Below, piece by piece: positions 52,914 through 63,970 of a DNA stretch of 64,000 nt. The notes below the pieces were generated by a model that did no database searches, was not told the DNA's origin, and worked only from the letters and a program-made list of their open reading frames with translations. The DNA is taken from contig MDYQ01000004.1 in assembly GCA_003024175.1 (NCBI GenBank), positions 124,001 to 188,000 of the forward strand. The letters run 5' to 3'. The DNA is from Planoprotostelium fungivorum. Taxonomy: Eukaryota > Evosea > Variosea > Cavosteliida > Cavosteliaceae. The position numbers and the translations under genes are program-made. How positions within the stretch are numbered: position 1 is the stretch's first letter; the number at the start of each line of letters is the position of its first letter.

Positions 52914-55900
52914 ATGCCATCATCTACAACGCATTTCCGACGGTTGAGGACATCACATCACCATCTGGAGATGTTTGTCGATGGAGATGGAAAGGATGTA
53001 TCGTTTCTGAAAGCAGACGACCCTCTTCGGCTCAAATCAGAGGGAATACCTGCCACGGAGGTGATGCACTCATCATCGATTTTCTGCAACTGTTGTCGAA
53101 CTCGTAAATCAGCTCGCGATCTGACGATTCTATTTAGGATGAACCTAGGGGCGAATTTGTTCCCTTCCCTCATGATTATCTGTTTCAGATCAATGTCTAC
53201 GAGACCAAGACGGTGATTCACATCATCACTTTCCATTCATTTCTAATCGTAACCAGAGATTCCTTCTCGTTGGTTTCAACTGTTTCAAAGATCGATTCAG
53301 AGTCTTACAGATCGATCGGACGTATGCCACACAACTTCGATTGGTCGAAGACCCATCTTTATACACACAGGTATCTTCTTCAACTTGCTTCTCGTCAAAC
53401 CACATCTCACCATGCACAGAGTGAACTGGAACAACTATTGCACATGTACGGGGAGGGAAACAAATCGACCGGTGGAATCAAGAAGACCTGCGTGGCGTTC
53501 GGTCTCATCGGTGTGCCACTCATCTCACACATGCATATCACATTCATCCATCATCTTCCAACTCATCCCCTTCCCATCTCCCTTCATCTCATTCGAAACA
53601 GGTTTCGTACGTTTCTTACAGGGCTACTTCATGGTGCTCATCACCGGACGAAGAAAAGTGAGAAACCGTCTTCCCCTCCCCCTCTTACGTACCCTGTAGG
53701 TTGGAGAGATCTCCGGGCATTTCATCTACGGCATAGAAGATACGACTCAGATCTACATTCCATCCGTGAAGCCCACCACCTCTACTTCGAACGAGGCTTT
53801 CGATGAGGTCAAATATCGCAACCTCTTCTTTGGTCTGGACCTCAAGAAGGATTTCTACTTCAGTTACACGTACGATCTCACGCGTACCCTCCAGTACAGC
53901 ATGATGAATCATCACACGACGTCGGGGAACAAGTATGATCCCAAGTACGTCTGGAACTTTTATCTCTTGAAGAGGTTGAGGAAGTTGAGCGCCAAGAACG
54001 GTGGCTCGGTGTGGTTGCTGCCCATCATCCACGGTTTCTACTCCCAATCGGGTGATTTTACACATCTGTATATAGATACATCGACATCTGATGCATTCTG
54101 CTCCAACGATGAGATGGAAGGATGAAATAGTACGATATCATGAAGAGATGGCTGATGTGTCGTAGCGATATCTATTTACGGAAAGACGATCGATTTGATT
54201 CTCATCGCTCGCCGCTCGCGTCAATTCGCCGGCACCCGATTCCTCAAGAGAGGAATCAACGAAGAAGGTGGCTCGTTGTAGATGGAATCACCTCACAATT
54301 CATCGATCGACAGGTTACGTGGCCAACGACGTGGAGTCGGAGCAGATCGTCGTCTACAACCAGTCACCCATGTTCAATTATTCGGATTTATTGTCCCAAT
54401 CGAAAAAGACGAGGAAGAACGAATCCACCTCCCACTTTTCTTCTTTTGTACAGGCGAGTCTCAAATATCTTCCCGCCAAAATCGAACCGCGCGATGCGAT
54501 TCGCATCTCTGAGATCCCCCGCATCACTGTAATTCTGACGCGAGCGAAGGTCAGAGGATCCATCCCCCTCTATTGGAGTCAGGACAATAGTAACTTAGCT
54601 CCCAAGCCTCCAGTCATCAGTGCGTACTCATCGCGTGATGACGTATCGTGACGTCATACAGTTCAGAAGAGGGATCCCTTCTACGCCAGCACCATCCTTC
54701 ACTTTTCCCGCCTTTTCCGTCGGTACGGTCACAAGGTCGTCGTACTCAACATCGTCAAGGTGAATTTTGTTTTCCCGCCAAAAATTCTGACGAGAAGTGA
54801 AAGCAAGAAGAGAAGCAACCGAGAGAGACGATATTGGGCAACGAATGGGCTGATGCGATTGATTTCCTCAACACACTCCTGCCCGAAGACAAGCAGATCA
54901 CCCACATCGCCTTCGACATCAGGAGATGTCACAAGACGTAACTCGAAATTTCACGGTGACAAAAGATTGACTCGTTGTAGATTGAAGGCGGGGATGATGG
55001 AGGAGATGGAGAAGATAGCCCAGGAGACGATCGCTATGACGGGATTTTATCACAGTGGGAAGAAATTGTACAGAACGGTCAGGCGTGAGTCCCAAAGGTG
55101 AGAGACATCCATTTTCCCGCCAAAACTGTACGGTAAAATTGAGACACGGTACAGCGGGAGTAAACCGTACACGACCGAATGGGTGCAGAGGGGTGAGAAT
55201 GAAATTTCGGTGGAATCTGAGCCACTACACAGGTGTAGTTCGAATGAATTGCGTCGACAGTTTAGATCGAACCAATACCGGACAATTTTGCATCGGAAAA
55301 GCCGCCCTGGGCCATCAGGTACTCCATTTTCCCGCCAAAATACTCTTCGAAACATCGAAATCTCCTCGAAATCTCCCTCACAACTGTACAGTTGTACGCT
55401 CTGGGCATCACGGAGGATGTTCACTTGGATTTGGACAGTGACATTGTAGAGCTTCTGATCGGTATGTATGAATCTCACGGTAACCACTTGGCTCTACAAT
55501 ACGCTGGGTCAGAATTAGTCAACACCATCAAGACATACAGGGCGGGAAACATCGTCACCCACTCGAGGTAAGATATCACACGTGATATCGTACGTGACGT
55601 CACACTGGATATAGTACGATGTCATACGTGATGTCATACTGAGATATCGTAATGACATCGAGTAGAGATCTCCTTACTACGGTGAAGAGGTATTACAGTA
55701 ACTCCTTCACTGACGCTGAGAAACAACACGCGATCAATCTATTTTTAGGCCACTTTGTACCTTACCACCAGCCCGTACGTATCTCACTCATGACATCTCA
55801 TCGCCGAGTCATGACGTCGCACTCGACGGTCGTGATGTCGTACGTAAGATTGACGGGCGTAGATGTCGCTGTGGGATCTAGAGTCAGATTATCACCTGCA

Positions 55901-56743
55901 TCACCAGACGAATCGTAAAGAGGACATGCTGCTCAGGTGAGCCTTCCATCTACAACGTTGTAGATTGACGTAAATCAGCAACACGAAATGGTGGGAGGCA
56001 CCTCTACAATCCTTCGATCAAGACATCTCCGTCAAATCCATCAAGGTCAAAGACGTAAGTCGAGAGTTCAGTCTCGTTGTAGATTGATCAAGTGGCAGGT
56101 TGTAGACGCCATCGATCGATTTTTCGCGGAATATTATCCCGCGGAGAAGATGACGTCATTCGACGTCACGCTGAACCTTCCCTTCAAATGGCCTTACGTC
56201 TATCGCATCTATCCCCCCTCTTCTACTGCACACAGTGACTCTTACTACAACGACGGACCACCCAGGTGACCGACATAGGTGGTGACGTGGAATGACATCA
56301 TCAGCCGTCAGAATTCGAACGGGAAGCTCGGCAAGAAGAAGACTTCCGTCGTACCTTCGAAGAAGCGGGCGACTCAGGTGATTTATTCTATTTTATTCAT
56401 TTCTTTTGGGACTGAAGGGTGAGAAGGAGATCGCCGTGGAAGAGACGAAGGAGGAGAAAGATCGGAGAAAAGTCTTTGAAAGTTATTTGGAACTTTCTGT
56501 CGTCACCAGCCCTCCCACGGCCCCAGAGGTGGCTCGATTTGAAATGGAATATTCTGACACTTACAGTTGACCTTCTACAACGTTGTAGTGGATGGACTGC
56601 CCCCCCTGCGAGACGACACGAACGAAGAGGCACAGGCCAAGTTCTATCAGGATTACGTCGATGAGCTGTCCAACATCGACAACCCGACAGAAGCAGCCGC
56701 TGATTTTTATACGGATTATCTTCTTCAGGCCGATACCTTCTGA
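52914..56743 (+). CDS. FIG4: FIG4/SAC3-like phosphoinositide phosphatase
   Basis: FIG4 removes the 5-phosphate of PI(3,5)P2 and works with Fab1/PIKfyve and Vac14 on endosomes. The N-terminal SAC region reads [46 protein letters not shown], then [60 protein letters not shown]. The catalytic motif is [17 protein letters not shown] (C-x5-R kept; second Cys of the usual C-x-D-C-L is Ser). Conserved later segments include [60 protein letters not shown]. It ends with an acidic tail ([20 protein letters not shown]). About 20 introns, three with TTTTCCCGCCAAAA and one with the CTACAACG palindrome. The stop is TGA at 56741-56743. Confidence 0.9.
54770..54783 (+). repeat. Intronic TTTTCCCGCCAAAA motif
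   Basis: An exact 14-mer about 10 nt after a GTGAAT donor in a FIG4 intron that follows VVVLNIVK. Confidence 0.85.
55112..55125 (+). repeat. Intronic TTTTCCCGCCAAAA motif
   Basis: An exact 14-mer in the FIG4 intron just before the exon with the catalytic [12 protein letters not shown]. It lies downstream of a GTGAG donor. Confidence 0.85.
55327..55340 (+). repeat. Intronic TTTTCCCGCCAAAA motif
   Basis: An exact 14-mer a few nt after the GTACTCC donor of the FIG4 intron that follows GKAALGHQ. Confidence 0.85.
55948..55965. repeat. Intronic palindrome ATCTACAACGTTGTAGAT
   Basis: A perfect 18-nt palindrome in a 42-nt FIG4 intron (GTGAGCC to AATCAG) before the exon [15 protein letters not shown]. 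Here the splice site lies 15-20 nt beyond the palindrome, so the element is not simply the acceptor. Confidence 0.88.
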
Positions 56744-57437
56744 TGTCTGTGGATGATGCCCATCTGCGGATGGAAGACGAATAAAAGATGCAGATGATAC
56801 ATGGATTGCATTACAGAGAGGGTTCTGACAGACGTTGCCCACTGCTGAGTCGGACGGTATAGAAGGTGCCGGACAGAGGTTGATTGAACGGGTCTTCAAT
56901 GCTGCTGTAGAACTGACCTCGTGTCCCCACGCCACGAGCAGCGGCACTCATTCGAGAGAGGACCTCTGCTCTTTCACACGGAGGATGCAGATAATCGGAC
57001 GGACTTGCATGATTGTCGATCAGCCCGAACGAACTGATGGTGGTGAGTGGTGACAGAGAAAGATGGACGGAATCTCTCACTTCTTTCTGGGTCGAATTGT
57101 TGTGTCCATCGTGTGCCCTCTATTGGTTCCTGCGATTCTCTGCCCTTTTCATAAAGAAAACGTTATGGATACCTTACGTAGAGAGACAGGAACATGTGAA
57201 ATCTCGCACGCCGCACCGCCTTCAGACACCACAGAACGTTCTAGAGACAAGTTTATCTTGGAGTATTATAGAGAGATAGAGCAAGATTACTTAATACGAA
57301 CTCTTCTGAGAACATGTGGGCGTTTGATCGTGCGACTGTGAGTTGGATGATGTCAAGTACGATGTAGAAGATGCAATGAATTTGCTAATGTACGAAATGG
57401 TTCGTGTTCATTGTACAAAAGGATGTCTTGTAGCCCA
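56744..57437. other. Intergenic stretch with one small minus-strand frame
   Basis: GAATAAAAG near 56778 fits FIG4 polyadenylation. A 46-codon minus frame (56811-56951, MSAAARGVGTRGQFYSSIED, PFNQPLSGTFYTVRLSSGQR, LSEPSL) looks protein-like and may be a tiny gene or the last exon of a leftward gene whose upstream exons I cannot trace. Plus frames near 57063-57341 are unsupported. Confidence 0.35.
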
Positions 57438-57661
57438 TTAGTTCCTCTTCTTCAATTGTGCGAACATCTGACCACATTGCTACAGATGTCAGAATAGACC
57501 TCTGAGAGTATAGAAGATTGCGGTCATAATATCTTCACCTTGCATTTACCTCCGGTGGCGAGTTTCATTGCGCACGAAGAGCAGTAGACAATGTGATCAC
57601 AACCGACAGGTGAATATGTCGCTGTATTATTTTTGCAGGCGAGGCATTGATCGTCGACCAT
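57438..57661 (-). CDS. Mini RING-finger protein
   Basis: From ATG 57661: MVDDQCLACKNNTATYSPVG, CDHIVYCSSCAMKLATGGKC, then, across a roughly 60-nt intron ending CATCTGTAG, KQCGQMFAQLKKRN and a TAA. The order C-x2-C, C-x-H, C-x2-C, C-x2-C is a C3HC4 RING of the type found at the C-terminus of IAP/MGRN-like ubiquitin ligases (GC.H...C..Ca..l). Only about 54 residues are coded, so this is either a free RING or the last exons of a longer gene. Its start is 99 bp from the divergent TFIIIC90 start, which argues for a free RING. Confidence 0.6.
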
Positions 57662-57759
57662 TGTGTGTGGTGATGTTGTGTTCGTGTCACGTGATGGATT
57701 GTCACAGCTCGGCCTACAAGCGGTCAATTTTCAAATCTGATCAGATCAACGTTCTCAAG

Positions 57760-60700
57760 ATGATGGATGGGAGTGATGACGAGGAGGAAGAGATAGTCAT
57801 CAATTATGCTCAGGTGTCAGTATTTGTCTTGGTTTGGCTCACATCATACAGTTACCTGTGGCAGATGTGCCGCTAGCTCAGCGTCCAATCTTGGAATCAT
57901 CGAGTTTACCTTCTCCTTCTGTATGGACGATCGATACTTTAGAGGTGTGAGATTGTTACTGGTCAAATGTGTATCATTCTCAGTGTAATCAATCAGATCG
58001 GTTTGGCCCCTATCTATCCGAACGCCATCGTGTCTTCAGAAGGAAAAGACTTGGTAACTCTGAATAATCAAGTGGCAACCGTCTTTGTATGTTGATACGT
58101 GTCATCTGCGTTCTATTGATGATAGTCTAGGAAATCACTTCGATCGGATATCCAAGAGAACCGATCAGTTCAGATGAGAAACGATTTGTATACAGTCAAG
58201 GTGTTATCACTTCCCAACATCATGATTCCAATTTATCCTCCGAATAGCTATCGCATCCATTTTATCCTTTTCGATTGAATCTCATCATCATATCATCTCA
58301 CATTGTCATTTGCAGTCGAGGCGCCGTACCCTTCAGAGATGCCACAGACGGGTGCTTCCGTCAACTTCTTTCGATCGGCTTGCTTCTCTCCTCTCGGTTG
58401 TGCCACTGATGGAGGGTGTGTCTCTTAACTCTCTAAGATCTCTAACATCCATGTGACATCTCATGCATGACAGATCGCTGTTGGTCTTACTGCAAGACAA
58501 CTACCAAGTGACAGTGCACGCTCCTTCACAAGGCTCTTGGGTTCCATTTATAGATCTAGGTGATCTATTGATGGAGCACCACAGGAAGAACTCTTTCAAA
58601 GAGGACGACGAAGAGGTGAAGAGGTGAAGTGTCGTTGAAACATCTCATGTCATTGTAGACGACCGATCCGGACGAGTACGCGAGGAGGGTGGATCTCACT
58701 GGGACACTGTGTGAGTGCAGCGTCTCAAATTTTTGTGCCGTCTCATTCTTTCGTGCCGTCTCAATCGATCGTGCCCTTCTCACGCTACGAAGGTGTTGCG
58801 TGGTCTCCAATGGTAAAGAGCCCAACGAGTGATCACCTCGTCTCTTACCTCGCCCTCGGTGGTAGATCGGATCTGTCCATCTGGGTCTTCCATCCCTCCA
58901 AGTGAGAATCTTGCCCCATTTTTCCGGGAAAAGTTGATGAAATTTCAGGCGGGAATTCGAGATGGTGTCTTGCTTCGAAGCGCACGACAGTTGGACGAAT
59001 CACATGGTGTGGTCGCTGCGTGATGATGCAGGTCACGATGAGAAAAATTCGAAATTACATTTGTATACCGGCTGCACGGACGGCAGGTGATATCGATCAT
59101 CTACAACGAGACAACTGACGTTTGAAGTGTGAAGAAATGGAGTTTAGAATACGACGAGGGTGATGCCGTATACACCATGGAGTTGAAATCGACTCTGTGC
59201 AAGCCAGACAAGAGAAGCGTTCACCTTTTAGCCTATTCACAGGTGAGGCTGAAATCAGGCTCTTCTAAAGATAGACAGTCTCACCGCTGCTTGGCCATCG
59301 CAAAAGTGAGCTCGATTTGGATTTATTCTTTTTCTACGGAGAAGATGTACAAGAGATCTGTAGCCCACGGGAGTCCGATCACTGGTGGGACCGAATGTTT
59401 GTGCCACTGGACTGAAGAGTAGCAAGGGGTCTGCTGGATGAAGGACGAGCCGATACTCTTCACTTGCTCTTCAGACGGTGAGACGTGCATCTACAACGCT
59501 CGAATAGTATTCTGTCACATGAGATGACGATCACGATGGTGATCGCGATCACCATGATGAACATGAGATGATGAACATGAGATGACGATCACGCTGATGA
59601 TGACACGAAGGTCACCTCTTTTCCTGGGATTTCGATGAGGAATCCAACGAAAACATCAAGAAGAGAAGAAACGTCAGCAAATCAACCGATGGATACTTCG
59701 GCATCGTCCTCAGCCACAACGACCTCTTCATCTGGTCCATCGAAAGGTGAACACTCCATTTCGACTCGAAAACTGAGCGTAGAAGAATGCCCACGAAGAA
59801 AGATTCGATGTACGAGAGAAGGAAGCCTTATGCACGCGTCAATATCCATCCATTAGATGGATACGAGTGCACGTTAGAAGATCAGACGGGAGGTGATGCC
59901 GATCGTGACGATGATCACGATGATCGCGATGCACGAGCTGATGATGTCGTCAGCTTATCGCGATTACGTTGACGTATCCGACATCACGAAAGCTTGCGAA
60001 AAGGCGGGAAAATCGAGGACACTCGATCTGATCGAGACTCTACATCAGCTGTACAACGACGAAGGGTGAGTTTTCTTCGAGATTTCACTTCTGACGTACA
60101 ACAGAGAGGGAGACGGTAAGAGGTGTGGTCCACTGAGATTGGCTACGTACTTGTCCAAGTGGCTTGGTGAATCCACAAAAGATATGGAATTCGAATTACG
60201 CAGGCAGCACGTCTACAAATGCTTAACAAAGAGCCGCGAACACGAGGGGGAGCTGAGTGAGTCGATTCGGCTCGTTGTAGTCTGACGTGACCCTCACAGG
60301 AGAGAGAGAGAAGCAATCACTTTTGATCATGGCCGATTGGGTCGTAGAGAACAAGTGAGGCGATGAAACAAGTAAGGGACTGAGAGAGGAAAGGAAAAAA
60401 ATGTCTTCCGCTATGCTGGAGGCGGCGTCGAGCGTCTACAAACGTGTAGATCGTAACGACCTCACCGCGTCAGACACCGTTCCTCCACCGCGTGACCACT
60501 GTCCGTATTGTGAAGCAGAGGTTTGTGATCACCTCACCACCTCCATCACATGCACATCTTGACATCGGATCACACACATCACACACATCACACGATACAC
60601 ATCACATCTCATGCGCATCATACTCGCATCCCATCACATTTACATCACATGATACACATCACATCACATCACATTACGTTCCATCACATCTCCCCAACAC

Positions 60701-60981
60701 AATCACAGGTATCTCTCACGGATAGCAACAACTTTCTCTGCCCCAACGGCCACTCTCTCACCCGCTGCCGTCGAACCTTTCTCGTCATCGACACGGCCGA
60801 TGTGTGGAATTGCACGTGCAACAGCGAGTCCCTCATGCTGGAAGGAGAAGCCGAGAAAGGTATAGAAGGCAAGTTCCCTTGGCTGGAAGGAGAGAGGAAC
60901 GTGTGTCCCTCGTGTGGCTCTGCCCTCTTCGCCTTATCCTTCAAGAGTCACGTGACAAAGGTGGAAACCACAACGACATAA
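57760..60981 (+). CDS. GTF3C4: TFIIIC 90-kDa subunit (GTF3C4)-like protein
   Basis: TFIIIC recruits TFIIIB and RNA polymerase III to tRNA genes. The N-terminus is acidic (MMDGSDDEEEEIVINYAQ). WD-like segments follow (LPVADVPLAQRPILESSSL, EITSIGYPREPISSDEKRF, MPQTGASVNFFRSACFSPLG, SLLLVLLQDNYQVTVHAPSQ, YEGVAWSPM, YLALGGRSDLSIWVFHP). The C-terminus carries the zf-TFIIIC pattern: CPYCEAE, LCPNGHSLTRCRRTFLVID, VWNCTCN, NVCPSCGSALFALSF. This combination of propeller and 'C-x2-C ... C-x-N/G-H-x3-R-C' zinc finger is specific to TFIIIC90. About fifteen introns, one (60500-60710) rich in CACATCACA. Two tRNA genes lie about 1 kb downstream, probably a coincidence. Confidence 0.78.
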
Positions 60982-61298
60982 AGTCTCGTAGTACGCCCCA
61001 GCGAATCTTCTTGGCGCGAAGTCGTGCGGTAATTAGCTTGCCGTGGATACGACCGTCAGGGTGACAAGAGACCGAGAGAGTAGTCCAACGTGCACGTAAG
61101 TAGGTTACGCAGGGTGTTCACAGTCACACGGCTCAACGTGGGGGCGTAACCGCGAAATATCGACGATAAGTCGATGCGTGCCCACCGCTGTTCCTATGCC
61201 GAGCAAAATACGAAGAAATCTGATCCACCTTGTGATTTGCACACCCGCACGCCCGCACAGGAAGGGAATGGATCATTATATCACCACACACGAACTAC
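60982..61298. other. Intergenic stretch upstream of homeodomain gene
   Basis: Promoter region. It contains CTTGGCGCGAAG near 61011, similar to an E2F site. No gene or RNA recognised. Confidence 0.35.
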
Positions 61299-61639
61299 AT
61301 GGACGTCTCACTACTATTATCCAACGATGCCCATCAGCCCATCGTCGTAGGCAGGATCTTCTTCTACGATGAAGAATTCCGAATCACTCGACCAGGTGAG
61401 ACATCTCATCTCGAAGCGATCCTGATGTCGTTGGAACAGAGTGCAAGAGGTTCCAAAAGTTCACCGAGCAACAACAAGCGGAATTGAATCGAGTGTGGAC
61501 GAGAACTGCCTATCCAAATTACAGAGAGAGGGAGATCCTGGCACAGAAACTGGGCACGAGCGTTAGAAAGATCCAGATATGGTTCCAGAACAAGAGAGCT
61601 CGGTCGAATGTCATGACCTCTGTAGCAATAAATCAATAA
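61299..61639 (+). CDS. Small homeodomain protein, about 97 aa
   Basis: ATG 61299 (MDVSLLLSNDAHQPIVVGRI, FFYDEEFRITRP), one roughly 44-nt intron, then ECKRFQKFTEQQQAELNRVW, TRTAYPNYREREILAQKLGT, SVRKIQIWFQNKRARSNVMT and SVAINQ. Helix 3 has the invariant W-F-Q-N-K-R, with Q at position 50, and helix 1 has the usual F..Q...L...W. Spacing between helices is normal (non-TALE). Almost the whole protein is the homeodomain, with a short N-terminal arm and no other domain. A DNA-binding regulator is expected. Confidence 0.85.
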
Positions 61640-61822
61640 TTAGAATCGAAATCACACCGTTTCATTTCAGAATGACTTCCAAACTAGCACCAACGCTACA
61701 TTCACGCTGCATCGTCAAGATCGGCCTGTGACAACAAGCTGGGCACACGAGGGGTAGTCACAGATATAGGCAAGCGGAATAAACCACCTCCACCGCTGGT
61801 TAAACAAAAGTCGCAATACCAA

Positions 61823-61895
61823 GGTTTCGTGGTGTAGTTGGTTATCACGCATGCTTCACACGCATGAGGTCCCCGGTTCGATCCCGGGCGGAACC
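61823..61895 (+). tRNA. tRNA-Val (anticodon CAC)
   Basis: The 73-nt cloverleaf is complete: acceptor GGTTTCG/CGGAACC, D-arm GTGTAGTTGGTTATCAC, anticodon stem CATGC/GCATG with loop TTCACAC, T-arm CCCGGTTCGATCCCGGG. No intron, no encoded CCA. A TTTT run just after the gene can end Pol III transcription. Confidence 0.96.
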
Positions 61896-62109
61896 ATTTT
61901 GATAATCTGTTTTCATGTATAATTATCCTCAGGATAAAAGGTATTTATTTTGATTTCCAAATACTCAACCACGTTTGTTGGACCGCGGTCAAGAATGTCT
62001 TCAACAGAAAGCTCAAGGTAAGAGAGAGGAAAGGAATGGCCACACTCAGAAAAAATTATACTGCACTATTATATATATATAACAATAGCTTGGATTTGTA
62101 AAAAATGAT

Positions 62110-62182
62110 GGTTCCGCCCGGGATCGAACCGGGGACCTCATGCGTGTGAAGCATGCGTGATAACCAACTACACCACGAAACC
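62110..62182 (-). tRNA. tRNA-Val (anticodon CAC), identical second copy
   Basis: It is identical over all 73 nt to the copy at 61823 but on the other strand; the two point toward each other with 214 bp between them. A run of six T follows within 10 nt (a Pol III terminator). Both share ACCAA just upstream. Confidence 0.96.
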
Positions 62183-62294
62183 TTGGTGCCTGATCGATGC
62201 ACTTTCTCATAGAATTATCTAAAAACCACCTCATATTATCTTATCCGAATCCCTTCTTCGATCAGTAGTAAAACAGGACGCTGCCTTCGTTTCT

Positions 62295-63970
62295 TTATCG
62301 ATCCTCTTGTAAAACTGCGTAAATCGTCTTCTCTTTCTTCTCCTTCAGATACAAGTACAGCGGATAACCCAGCGTCAGTATCTGTGTCACCAGTTGAAAC
62401 GTGTTGAGTGGAAGCCAATTGCCTTCAAAGACAGTGACGGTGAGAGAGACGAACAACGACTGTGATATCCCCACGAGACCGACAATGAATTGTAGCAACC
62501 CGAATAACTTTCCAAACGATTCGAAGCCGAATCTGCACACAAAGAGTCAGATGCGTGTCGATGATGTTGATGAACGATGATAATGAAGAGTGAAGACTCA
62601 CTTTTCGATCGTAAAGTCTGCGATGAGAGCGTAGTAATAAGCCCTCAGGATGGCAAACAGACAGAAATTGAACACTTGGACTCCCAAGTGTGGAATGAAT
62701 TGGATGATAGCGTTGATGGTGAGCAGGAGAGTCAGTGCGAAGAATCCACGGTAGGAGGGCAGGTATTTGAGTGTGACGCCGACGACAGGGCCGACTAGGA
62801 AACCCAATGGAAGGATGAACCCGAAGACTTCAGCGAGGCGGAGTCCTGCGATCACGATCAGATGAGGTTCGATGATGATCAGGTACGATGATGACGATGG
62901 ATTACCTTCTTCTTCTCCCAATTTACCGACCCATTGTACTTCCGTCGTTCCCAGGTAAGTGTTCAGCCACGTCATGTTCACACAGTTGTACAGCACCAGA
63001 CCGATGTACACGGGAGATTTCATCTGAAAACAGTCAGACGTGGAGTTACCCTCGCGGTCACCTGTTTCCACGCGGCAGCCCACGAGCCTTTCACCAACAT
63101 CTCTTGTGACTTTCTGATGTTCTTCATCTCCTCCTCTTCCTTCTCTTGCACCTTGTTGGGCCAGAAGGGAATGCTGATGGCGATGACGAGTGGCACGATA
63201 TTATAGATGAGAAACAGAGTCCCCAATTTGACGCTCGTGTGATCGACCACCACCTGATTCGAAATCAGCTGAGTGATGATGTGAATGTCTTCACCTTGAA
63301 TAATGCGAAGACAAGGATACTGGCGTCGAACGCAGAATTGTAGAGGGCCACGAGGATGTGACCTGCAGATGCGGGAAAGAATCTGCATGGTGTCAGACGA
63401 TGTTGCATTATCTCCAGAGATCACCTGGTAGAGCGGATGAGAGAGAGGAAGATGCAGGGAACGGCCAATCCCATGAGTATATAAGCCACGAACAATAACA
63501 ACCCGATCTCTACATCACGTGAGCGACTCGTCTGATGTAGAGATCTCACTCGAGAAATAAGCGCCAGCGAAAGTAGTGCAACCCAGAGCGAGAATGACAC
63601 ACCCAGTCAAGGACGTCTTCTTCTCGTCCCAGTAATCTAATAACATGCCCATGGGCAGCCCTGCCACGGTGGTTGTCGTCACTCCGACCGTGAAGACGAG
63701 ATTCAACAGTGATACCTGTTGATGTCAGGGTAAAATGGAAGGTGGCGCACCTGCTCTGGGCATAATCGATGTTCCTCATTTCTGTCACTATCAGGCGGAC
63801 ACCTCTCTGAGAAGAAGCCCTCTTCTTCTATCAAAACTTGAAGGGGTGTCCATCCTGCATACGAATCATCTCGCTATCCGTCTAGCCGACCTACCGTACA
63901 GAATGCCAGTTGACAGGAAACATATCAGGACGAGGAAAATACTCCAAAGCCACAACTCGATCTTCTTCAT
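62295..63970 (-). CDS. MFS transporter, SLC43-like
   Basis: ATG 63970 starts MKKIELWLWSIFLVLICFLS (TM1), then TGILYGWTPLQVLIEEEGFF, CPPDSD, EQVSLLNLVFTVGVTTTTVA (TM2), GLPMGMLLDYWDEKKTSLTG (MFS loop 2-3 with D-x-x-x-x-K/R), CVILALGCTTFAGAYFSSE (TM3) and further helices. A hydrophilic central loop follows, then LGTLFLIYNIVPLVIAISIP, IIVIAGLRLAEVFGFILPLG, RAYYYALIADFTI, ESFGKLFGLLQFIVGLVGIS and QLVTQILTLGYPLYLYLKEK. The 'GW.pLq.ll..eG.f' N-terminus is typical of SLC43 (large neutral amino acid) carriers and fungal relatives. Substrate is inferred only. The TAA stop is at 62295. Confidence 0.78.

Noticed and set aside
54460-54480. CTTCCCGCCAAAATC resembling the intron motif
   Set aside because: It is in a FIG4 exon ([11 protein letters not shown]), so it is not part of the intron-associated set.
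56570-56592. CTACAACGTTGTAG near the end of FIG4
   Set aside because: It can be read as intron end or as coding FYNVV; because the case is ambiguous, it was left out of the intron palindrome count.
60431-60452. TCTACAAACGTGTAGA palindrome in TFIIIC90
   Set aside because: It lies in an exon (SVYKRVDRND) and differs in the centre, so it was not counted with the intron family.
60540-60700. CACATCACA-rich run as a possible satellite
   Set aside because: It fits inside one TFIIIC90 intron and is irregular; simple low-complexity intron sequence explains it.
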